Assembly (NCBI RefSeq): GCF_011386835.1
Contig: NC_088800.1
Location: 58,929,439 to 58,993,438 of the forward strand
Direction: 5' to 3'
From: Chrysemys picta bellii
Lineage: Eukaryota > Chordata > Testudines > Emydidae
DNA length: 64,000 nt
Shown here: positions 55,860-64,000 of the stretch, in pieces
Position numbering within the stretch: the first letter of the stretch is position 1
Layout: each line of letters begins with the position of its first letter
The notes under the pieces: model-generated
The model's input: only the letters and a program-made list of their open reading frames with translations
Databases searched by the model: none
Told to the model about the DNA's origin: nothing
Program-made: the position numbers and the translations under genes

Positions 55860-57312
55860 TATGACCAGGCATCTGTAAGCTGGTGTCCTCGTCCCTCTGT
55901 GTCCGCTTCTGAAGGGAGGCCAGGCCTCCTCGCAATTTGATCTGCTAGAATATTCTTCAAATGAAGAAAAAAGGGGGGAATTAGCAGTTCTCAGTGGGCC
56001 CTGACCTTCAAGCAGGGCAGGGCCATAAACAGTCTGGGCTCTGGCCTGCAACCAGGCAGAGCTATAGTGTTTTATTCACTCAGCCTTTAACCAGGGCAGG
56101 GCAGCAAACAGTCAAGGCTCTGGCCTGTGATCAGGCAGAGCTGTAGCACCAGCCCCAGTCTATGGGGCTCAGGCGGGGGTGAGCACCAAGCACAATCTAT
56201 GGGCTCAGACAGGGATGCCTGAGGCGCAGGCCTAAGGAGGGGGAGTACTAGGGTTACCATAGCTAATAAATAAAAATAGAGGACCCTCCACGTGCCCTGG
56301 CCCCGCCCATTTCCCCACCCCTAGCCCCGCCCCAACCCCGCCTCTTCCCCGCCCTAACTCCGCCCCCTCCTCCCTCCCACTCCCAGCCACGCGGAAAGGG
56401 CTGCCCGAGTGCTACCAGCTTCATGGTTTGCCGGGCAGCCCCCAGACCCTGCGCCCCCAGCCGGCACTTCCCCAGCGCAGCTGGAGCCCGGGAGGGGAAG
56501 CGCCCAGCCAGGGGCGCAGGGTCTGGAGGCTGCCCGGCAAACCATGAAGCCGGTAGCGCTCGGGCTTTGGGCAGCCCCTATGCCTCCGGACCCTGCGCCC
56601 CCAGCCGGGCACTTCCCCTCCCGGGCTCCGGTGGCGCAGGGTCCGGAGGCACGGGGGCTGCCCGAAGCCGGTAGCGCTCGGGCAGCCCGGCTCTTAAACA
56701 GAGCCGAAGAGTCAGGTGAGGAGCAGAGCCGCCATTTTCCCGGACATGTTCGGCTTTTTGGCAATTCCCCCCGGACAGGGGTTTGACTGCCGGAAAGCCA
56801 GACATGTCCGGGAAAAAGAGGACGTATGGTAACCCTAGGGAGTACTGCCAGCCCAGGGCCCTAACATTGGCAGAATGGTCTGCCACTGGGTCAGCAGGGA
56901 TCCGCCCACAACACACTGACCTTGTATCAGGCCAGCTCTCAACCAGACCGTTGTCTAGTTTCCCTGGACTGCTTCCTACTCTCCCCCTCAGGTGTACCTC
57001 CATCCAAGGGTCATCCTCAGTCTCCCTGGGATATACCGCCAAGGAGTAGCAACTCCCTAGCTTCGGGAGTGGCAGAGCTCTCAGGAAGCTTGTGCAGGCC
57101 CTTGGGGCAGCTGCAGTTCTCCTTGGCATCCCACTCCAGAAGCAGGGAAGACATGTCTGTCTCCCTCAGCGGCTTCCTCTGAACTGAGCTGCTGGGCCTG
57201 CCTTTCATACTTCCTTTTCCTCTCCCGCCTGTGACTGGGTGTACCAATCCTGCATGGGGCCAATGGGGGCAGACCAATTACTGTGTACCCAGGAGGCCAC
57301 ACACCCCTCCCC
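55860..57312. repeat. LTR-like GC-rich retroelement sequence, interrupted by hAT MITE
   Basis: 55860-56248 and 56846-57312 look like one unit around the MITE. The left edge (CTTCTGAAGGGAGGCCAGGCCTCCTCGC) has a counterpart at about 57943-57972 (CTCTGAGGGAGGCCATGCCTCCTTGC), which suggests two copies of an LTR start around 57313-57842. Strand and limits are uncertain, and the frames here have no retroviral motif. Confidence 0.35.
56249..56837. mobile_element. hAT MITE (TAGGGTTACCAT termini), second copy
   Basis: Flanked by the perfect 8-bp duplication GGGAGTAC (56241-56248 and 56838-56845). Same termini and the same subterminal CGGACATGT words as 3557-4578, but 589 bp against 1,022 bp because the interior differs. 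The interior contains an inverted pair around CATGGTTTGCCGGGCAGCC (56422) and GGCTGCCCGGCAAACCATG (56527). Confidence 0.93.
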
Positions 57313-57975
57313 CTGTTGCACATGCTCCAAGTGGAAGAGCTAGATAAAAGAAGGCAGCAGGATGTGTACTGTGGGTTCCTGTAGAAGTACCTGTGATGCC
57401 CCAGGTGGCAGAGCTGGAACACCCAGACCATGCTGTGGACAACTTGCTGACTGATGGGAAAGCTGAGCTGCCACCAGCTGAGGAGATACCCAGGATGCAA
57501 CTAGTGGTAGGAAGTGACCCAGGGGAGATATTAGAAGTGGGTACCTGAAACCCTGATGGGGAATTCTCTGAATTCATAGGGCCCTGGGTCAGAACCTGGT
57601 GTAGAGAGTGAGGCTGGATTCCCTTACCACATCCCAAATACTACTGTGTGCCCCCAGAGAGGTGGCTGCAGGGCTCTAGATTGTTTGTTTGTTTTGTCTG
57701 CCCAGGGGCTACAAATTATTTGTGTATTTGACCCTGTCAGGGGACTGGAACCCACTTGGTCACAATCACCTGCTTAACGGGGAGTCCTGATGACTGGGTG
57801 ATGGGGTGTATCACCCCTTTATGGGTCTAACAGGGCTGACCCAGCTCAACACGCAGGGTCACACCACCCCTTTGCTTCCAGTGTACAGGGCATGGTCCCC
57901 CTGGATTTGCCCACCAGGTGGCTTGCAGTATTCCCTTTGCATCCACCTCTGAGGGAGGCCATGCCTCCTTGCTAC
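57313..57975. other. Stretch between two LTR-like edges
   Basis: May be the decayed interior of the retroelement described at 55860. No gag, pol or env motif is readable. Confidence 0.3.
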
Positions 57976-58159
57976 ACATCTGAAAAGAAACATAAGGATT
58001 TCAGAGTTCTGTAGGCAACAGGCTGTATTGAAGTCCAGCTTCTGAGTAGTACAAATTGTCACTAGCATTGTCCCTTTGTAACTTAAACCTGCTCTGAAAG
58101 TTTGAGAAACTGTGGTTTGAGGATTGAAGAATAGGACTGAGAGTAAGGAGTAGAGCTGT

Positions 58160-58568
58160 ATGAATAACAGACTTTTCAGTTTGTTTGCAATTCCAAAAAA
58201 TCAAAGAAAAAAATCATTTTGTGTGGAACCAAAAACTCTGTATTTTTTTTATTTTCAGCAAATCAAAAAGTGTATTTATTTTAAAAAATCATTTTAGGTC
58301 AAAATAATTTTTGTTTGACCCAAAATGAGCTGTTTCATTTCAGTTTCAACCATATGAAAAGGGTTTTGACTGACTATTCGTAATAAAATAGAAACCAATT
58401 TTGAAACAAATTTGTTTCAAACTGAAAAATTGAAATGTTTCCTTTTGAAAATGTCAGGAAATCTTGTTTTGGCTTTTTCATGGTTGGTTGTTTTGTTTTT
58501 TTACACAAACATTTTGGGAAAACCAACACAAATAAGTGAAATGTTTCAGTAGCAGAATCTGTATTTTT

Positions 58569-58603
<35 letters not shown>

Positions 58604-58620
58604 TGGCCATTTTTTTTTGC
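58160..58620. repeat. AT-rich quasi-palindromic region with poly-A
   Basis: Same word content as 41790-42240. A pure A run lies at about 58574-58599. Confidence 0.5.
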
Positions 58621-58900
58621 CCCTGTCTAGTATGAAGATCTGAATTCTCTACCTTGAGTTGCTATGTGACCAGGGGCAAGTCTCTGGACCAGAACTTTAG
58701 TTGGTGTTAAGCTGCCTTGTTTTGCTGATTTCAGCTGAGTTATGCCAATTTTACAACCGGATCAGGGTGTGATCCAACACCTCTCCATGCCTTAGTTTGC
58801 ACATCTGTAAAATGAGGATAACAATATGCAACTACTTCACAGTGGCGTTTTAAGCCTTAATTTATTAGTGAATATAAAGCTTCTTTAGATCCTGGGACGA
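58621..58900 (+). repeat. MIR-like SINE interrupted by a hairpin repeat
   Basis: GTTGCTATGTGACCAGGGGCAAG is separated from TGCCTTAGTTTGCACATCTGTAAAATGAGG by about 85 bp. That insert carries its own decayed GTTGGTGTTAAGC/GCCAATTTTAC hairpin words. Confidence 0.5.
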
Positions 58901-60084
58901 GAGATAATACAATAATGATTCCATAGTAAGACAGCTGGGATGCTTCTGCAAAGATCCAACAGTGTTTTAAATCTTACGGCTGAATTGTTCTTTTCCCCCT
59001 CACTGCCCCACCAACCCTGATTACATACAGAAACTCAGCAATAGCCATTCACGATTTCAGTTCAGTTTCAAACCCTGGAACTAAAGTGAAGCCCTCCAGA
59101 AATGTAATCCTAACAAAAATATCATGGATTTTAATGGCTGCTGCCATGAATAAATCATGTGAAGCTATCTACTCACTGAACCAGTTACCAGGATCATAGC
59201 AAATATTAGTCTTCTGTCATTTATAATATTCACTTGTGGAACTAGAAAAGGGATTAACTAGTAAGAAGAAACCCTATTCTCATCAAACTTGTGTCAGAAA
59301 AGTCAAGGTAATGTTTCCTAGGAAGAGAGGAAACCTCTAAAGTTATTAGTCATCTTTCAAAAAGTAATTGGACTTATTCTTTTTTTTAAAACTGTGAGAA
59401 TTAATTTCCTCATAGAACTTGAAGATTGGTGTCCTTTTAAACTCAAATTGTCATCAGTTGGACATGATGATTACTGCCAGAAAGTACAAAAATTAACTAA
59501 GGTTTTTATATTCTTGGAGCTATTCATTGTTCTTGGTATATTCAGAGAAATAAATTGCCATTTTTTTCTTCCTAGCCCTGATTTGCTGAGCACATTATCT
59601 TCCCTTGTAAGTTCTCTGAAAGTCATGTTAAATTGTCAACAGGATGTACAATTAAAGAAAAAGCTAAGCAGATATCTGATCCATTTCTTAAAAATATATA
59701 TTTTTAATAACATGTAGAAATGGAGGAAGCCTATTGTCTTTCAAACAGAGGCCTTGCCACATATAGGCAAACAAATTCATCAGACCTCAACAAACTCCAA
59801 TTCTGTCAACTCTGATTTCACAAAGCTCTGTATTCTATAATTACTTTGTGCCCTTCTTTCTTGGCACTATTGTTGGTTTCCCTGGAATAATGAAATCTAC
59901 ATTTTATTAAAAGTTTACTTGTTCCCCAAACTCTTGTAAAATTCAGGTTTGCATGTCTATAGAACTGCAATGCAATATTATCTTTAATTTTCTCCCATAG
60001 TCTACATTCCATTAGAAGTAATAATTGTGGTAAGAATCACATTGTTTTGGTTAATTTTATGGTGATAATTAAAACTTTATTTAA
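58901..60084. other. Unassigned intergenic stretch
   Basis: The 107-residue frame at 59394-59717 has no motif and biased composition. Confidence 0.4.
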
Positions 60085-60162
60085 GGCCCAATCCTGTTCT
60101 CATCGAAGGAAATCGCAAAATTCCCATTGACTTCAGTGGGAACAAGACAGTGGGCCCTTAGG
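60085..60162. repeat. Hairpin repeat (GGCCCAATCCTGTTC)
   Basis: GGCCCAATCCTGTTCTCATCG pairs with GTGGGAACAAGACAGTGGGCCC. Confidence 0.7.
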
Positions 60163-60279
60163 GTCAGATATACATATTTGCACAAGATACACTACTTCAG
60201 TCCCACTTTACCCCCTCAAAATGGGATATAAGTGGTCCATAAGCCTTGCCCCAGTCCTCTGCACAGGGATGAATTTCAT

Positions 60280-60385
60280 TCGTAGGCTCAGTCCTGCAAA
60301 CATTTATTCATAGGCAAAGTGTTTTCAGGAGTGACGTCAATGGGACTACCCACATGTTTAAAGTTAAGCATATGCATAAATTATT
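60280..60385. repeat. Hairpin-type repeat fragment
   Basis: GGCTCAGTCCTGCAAACA and GTCAATGGGACTACCCACATG are typical words; the right arm is decayed. Confidence 0.45.
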
Positions 60386-60784
60386 GCATAAGAGGGTCTT
60401 TGTGACCATCAGTGTGAGGAAATAGAAAGTTTTTATAGCTCATTAGGCATTTCATTTTTTTAACATTTTGTGTGATTTTTAGTTATCAGGAAAGGTTTGG
60501 GAATGACAGCCAGGTTCCAATTCTCTGTGGGTTCTTTCTGTGCTTGACCATTTCATCTTTTCTCCCATTCCTCCCCTTTTTTGTCTGCGAAATTGGATTA
60601 GTCAACAGAATCAGTGCACATTGAGCCTGGCATTCCTCAGGGAAACTAAGGGATTCAGGACCCCCACTCCCATTGACTTGAAATACTTAGGATGATTAGA
60701 GAGGCTACAAATATAGAAAACCCAATAATAATGGGGGATTTTAACTATCCCCATACATGTTACCATAGGATGTGATGCAGAGAT

Positions 60785-60936
60785 ATATTTAATTACATTA
60801 TGGTCGCTATTACTGAATAGTTCAGCTGCAGTCACCTTTTGTACCAGATTCTGTGCTCCACTTGGGACTAAATCAAGAATTGCCTCTCCCATTATAGGTT
60901 CCAAGAAGCAGTCATTAATGGTGTCTAGAAATTTTA
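60785..60936 (-). pseudogene. Inverted endonuclease block of the LINE
   Basis: The minus strand reads FLDTINDCFLEP, GEAILDLV and SNSDHNVI. These words should follow the plus-strand GDFNYPH segment directly in a CR1-type endonuclease. Both edges lie in AAATTT-like words. Confidence 0.6.
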
Positions 60937-61593
60937 CCATCCTTGGGGGGGGGGGGTGGAGATATCAAAGAAATCCACCCCAGTAACATTTAACTTCAAA
61001 AAGGGGAACTAGACAAAAATGAGGAAGCTAGTGAAATGGAAATTAAAAGGAACAGTCACAAGAGTGAAATGCATGCAAGTTGCATGGGAAGTAGTTTAAA
61101 ACACCATAATACCGGCTCAAACTAAATGTAAAACCAAAATAAAAAAATATTCAGAGGACCAAAAAATTCCATCATGGCTAAACAACAGAGTAAGAAGCAG
61201 CTAGAAGCAAAAAGGCATCAGTTAAACATTGGAAATCAAATCCTACTGACAAAAATATAAAGGAGCATAAACTCAGGTAAGTCAACTGTAAAAGTATAAT
61301 TAGGCAGGCCAAGAAATAATTTGAAGAGCAACTAGCTAAACATACAAAAATGAACAACAGTTTTAAAAAGTACACTAGAAGTCAGAAGCCTGCCAAACAA
61401 TCAGTGGGGCCACTGGATGATTGAGATACTAAAGGAGCACTCAAGGAGACAAAGCCACTGTGGAGAAGCTAAATGAATTCTTTGCATCAGTCTTCATTGC
61501 AGAGGATGGAAGGGAGATTCCCACACCTGAGCCATTCTTTCTAGGTGACAAATCTGAGGTGTTGTCCCAGATCGAAGTGTCAATAGAAAGGTT

Positions 61594-62270
61594 TTGGAAC
61601 AAATAGATAAGTTAAACAATAATAAGTCACTAGCACCAGATGGTATTCACCCAAGAGTTCTGAAGGAATTCACATATGAAATTGCAGAACTACTAACTGT
61701 GGTATGTAACCTATTGCTTAAATCAGCCTCTGTCCCAGATGATTGGAGGACAGCTAACGTAATGCCAATTTTTAACAAAAGCTCCAGAGGCAATCCTGGC
61801 AATTACAAGCAGGTAAACATAACTTTAGTACTAGACAAATTGGTTGAAATTATAGTAAAGAACAGAATTACCAAACAAATAGATGAACACTATATGCAGC
61901 ATGTGGACAATGGTAATCCGATTGATATAGTGTACTTGGACTTTCAGAAAGCCTTTGACAGGATCCTTCACCAAAGTCTCTTAAGCAAAGTAAGCTGTCT
62001 TGGGGTAAGAGGGAAGATCCTCTCATGGATCAGTAGCTGGTTAAAAGATAGTGAAAATGGTAGGAATAAATGGTCAGTTTTCACAGTGGAGAGAGGTAAA
62101 TAGGCCCTCCAGGGATCTGTACTGAGACCAGTGCTGTTCAACATATTTATAAATGATCTGGAAAAGGGGGTGGACAATGAGGTGGCAAAATTTGCAGAGA
62201 GCACAAAATTACTCAAGATAGTTAAGTCCAAAGCTGATTGTGAAGAGTTACAAAAGGATCTCACAAAACT
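61594..62270 (+). pseudogene. LINE reverse transcriptase, broken
   Basis: Contains PDGIHPRVLKE, VPDDWRTANVMPIF, NPGNYK and VYLDFQKAFD, the order of the CR1/L2-type reverse transcriptase. A block is missing between DEHYMQ and HVDNG, where about 30 residues are expected. A TAG at 62101-62103 stops the frame just before the next motif (VLFNIFINDLEKG). The catalytic box reads FAES at 62191-62202 instead of the family's FADD. The enzyme would copy the LINE RNA at the target site. This one is dead several times over. Confidence 0.8.
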
Positions 62271-62690
62271 GTGTAACTAGGCAACAAAATGGCAGATGAA
62301 ATTCAGTGTTGATAAATGCAAAGTAATGCACATTGGAAAATATCCCAACTATACATACAAAATGATGGGATCTAAATTAGCTGTCACCACTCTAGAAAGC
62401 TCTTAGTCATTGTGGATAGTTCTTTGAAAACACCTGCTCAGTGTGCAGCGGCAGTCAAAAAAGCGTAACAATCTTAGGATAGATATGAAACAGAAAATAT
62501 CATAATGCCACGATATAACTGCTATGTAATGCCCACACCTTAAATACTGCATGCAGTTCTGGTCACCCAATCTCAAAAAAAAAAAGATATTCCACTAACA
62601 GAACAGGTAATGAGATTAGGGGATTGGAAATTATCAAGATCCATCAATGTGAAGAGTCCCCACTCCAAAATGAAGAACTGAAACATTGTT

Positions 62691-63539
62691 TTTCAAAAGA
62701 TGTAAAAACTAAGATATCTATGTGTAGTTGATAATAATAATTGTAATAATAAACAGGAGCAATCAGCAGTTGTACTACTCTTCAATAGCCAAAGAAGCAA
62801 CAACCTCAATAATCACCAGCTGGCACTTTTACACAGTATTCAATACATCTAAAAATGCGCAGGGTACACTGAATAACCGTCTAATAGATTACAGGGAATG
62901 TACTTTTAATGAAAAACAGTATTTTGCATATACCCCTCTGCCTTGCATGTGAGAAAGAGCTAAGAGAACATAGATGGTTCTTGGATTTAAGAGAGAAGCT
63001 TGTCTAAGACATTCCCTCCCATTCCATAGAGATCCATGCTAAATTAAGCTGGTCAAATTCTCAAAAAAAGACAAAACAGACTAGCTCCAATACCAATGTG
63101 GATGAAAGCACTGAGTTTAGTTTGCTAGAAGTCACGGGGTCAGGTTACTTTATTATTCAAATTGCCACTAGATACTTGTGAAAAAAATCTGAGGTTCCCA
63201 AAGGTCTGAGCTAAATGAATGTGTGGGTTAATATTAATTATTTATTATTACACACTTATTTAGCAATTTGTACTGGAAAATGTGTTATTTTCACTATTTG
63301 TTATTTTCCTGTTTAAAATGTTTCAATCAATCAGGGAGCAGCAATAATATATTGAGCCATATTACAAAGGATTTTAGTGGTGCATAGACCTTGTGCTGGT
63401 TCTCTGCCCAAGGATGAATTTCCACTTACTTGTATTGCTTTCCAGCCCGAAGTCTAACTATGTAGTCTAACATATTTTCTAACTGACTTACAGTTGAGTG
63501 GTGGCATGCTGTTAAATGGTACTAAAAAAGCACCGAGGT
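62691..63539. other. Unassigned intergenic stretch
   Basis: Nothing recognised. Confidence 0.4.
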
Positions 63540-63679
63540 CCATGTTCTGGTGTCTCTTACAGTGGTGTAAATCTGCAGTAACTCCACTAATGCCAAAGGT
63601 AATAATCTACATATAAACTAAAAGACAGAATTTTGGTCCCTGTCTTTGAAAAATAAAGCCACTGTACATTAGTTTATGT

Positions 63680-63768
63680 GGATCAGATCCTAGGCGGTAT
63701 AAATTTTGTAGTCAATAGCTGTATGCCTAGAGCTATGCTAATTTACACCACCTGAGAATCTAGCCCTA
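63680..63768. repeat. Hairpin repeat (GATCAGATCC...GAATCTAGCCC)
   Basis: GGTATAAATTTTGTAG and CTAATTTACACCACCTGAGAATC flank the centre. Another short piece (GGTGTAAATCTGCAGTAACTCC) lies at 63564. Confidence 0.55.
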
Positions 63769-64000
63769 TGTGTCTTCAGTTTCGAAGCTTTGCTTGGGGA
63801 AAGGTCCTCTCAAAAAGTTGTCAGGGAAGTATTAGACTATATATAAATTTGAAGAGTTTGCATTAAACAGTACCCCAGCAGTTCCTCACAGACAGGGAAA
63901 GACAAGACACTGCCAGGAGTTGGGCATCTGGAAACATTTAAAAATCTCTTTCCCTAGCCCAGGTTAGTGAAGGAGCTTATCTCTGCTCATGACATTCAGT
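63769..64000. other. End of window, unassigned
   Basis: Nothing recognised. Confidence 0.35.

Larger units (their letters stand above)
60670..62690 (+). mobile_element. CR1-clade LINE, rearranged and dead
   Basis: Plus-strand order: endonuclease words (NPIIMGDFNYPHT at about 60705-60745), an inverted block (60785-60936), a linker with many stops (60960-61560), then reverse transcriptase (61594-62270) and its C-terminal region to about 62690. No ORF1 and no clear 3' end. Confidence 0.7.

Noticed and set aside
59394..59717. 107-codon frame
   Set aside because: No motif, low complexity at the C-terminus, and no sign of splice sites or a promoter.
1..64000. CRISPR array, phage or bacterial defence system
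   Set aside because: No regularly spaced repeats, no bacterial gene density, and repeat content is that of a vertebrate genome.

Overview
The window looks like intergenic DNA from a sauropsid, most probably a turtle. The evidence is CR1-type retrotransposon tails ending in TTCTATG-like octamers, a Penelope-like element, Gypsy-type LTR elements with capsid genes, several hAT families with clean 8-bp target duplications, and many short hairpin repeats of the kind that fill turtle intergenic sequence. I found no host exon, rRNA or tRNA gene, no CRISPR array and no prokaryotic feature. The species assignment is inference from repeat types.

Layout. 1-708: 3' end of a Penelope-like element (minus). 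709-8550: a young LTR retrotransposon (minus) with two identical 1,112-bp LTRs and one very long gag-protease reading frame but no reverse transcriptase or integrase. It is flanked by a perfect 159-bp direct repeat, and a hAT MITE sits inside its gene. 8557-9290: two nested hAT MITEs and a CR1 tail. 9700-16900: mostly unrecognised sequence with MIR-like SINEs and degenerate LTR-like pieces. 16900-19135: a decayed ZMYM1-like hAT transposase gene. 25424-27151: a head-to-head pair of DNA transposons, one of them split by a 974-bp hAT insertion. 31761-35322: a probable solo LTR, two CR1 tails and another DNA transposon. 37148-39840: an endogenous retrovirus fragment (LTR plus gag, minus strand) split by two DNA transposons. 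40255-41394: a second Gypsy-like LTR. 44278-45987: a foldback-like hAT element with about 0.6-kb inverted arms. 47161-53300: assorted small DNA transposons. 55860-57975: LTR-like sequence split by a second copy of the MITE that interrupts the first LTR element. 60670-62690: a CR1-clade LINE with an internal inversion and a mutated reverse transcriptase.

None of the coding regions looks like a host gene. All are transposase, gag, reverse transcriptase or endonuclease remnants. The only near-intact one is the gag-protease frame of the 868-8391 element, which would depend on enzymes from other elements to move. The most unusual observations are the 159-bp flanking duplication, the gag-only organisation with a frame that reads into the LTR, the foldback hAT, and the recurring GC-rich minisatellites inside unrelated hAT MITEs.
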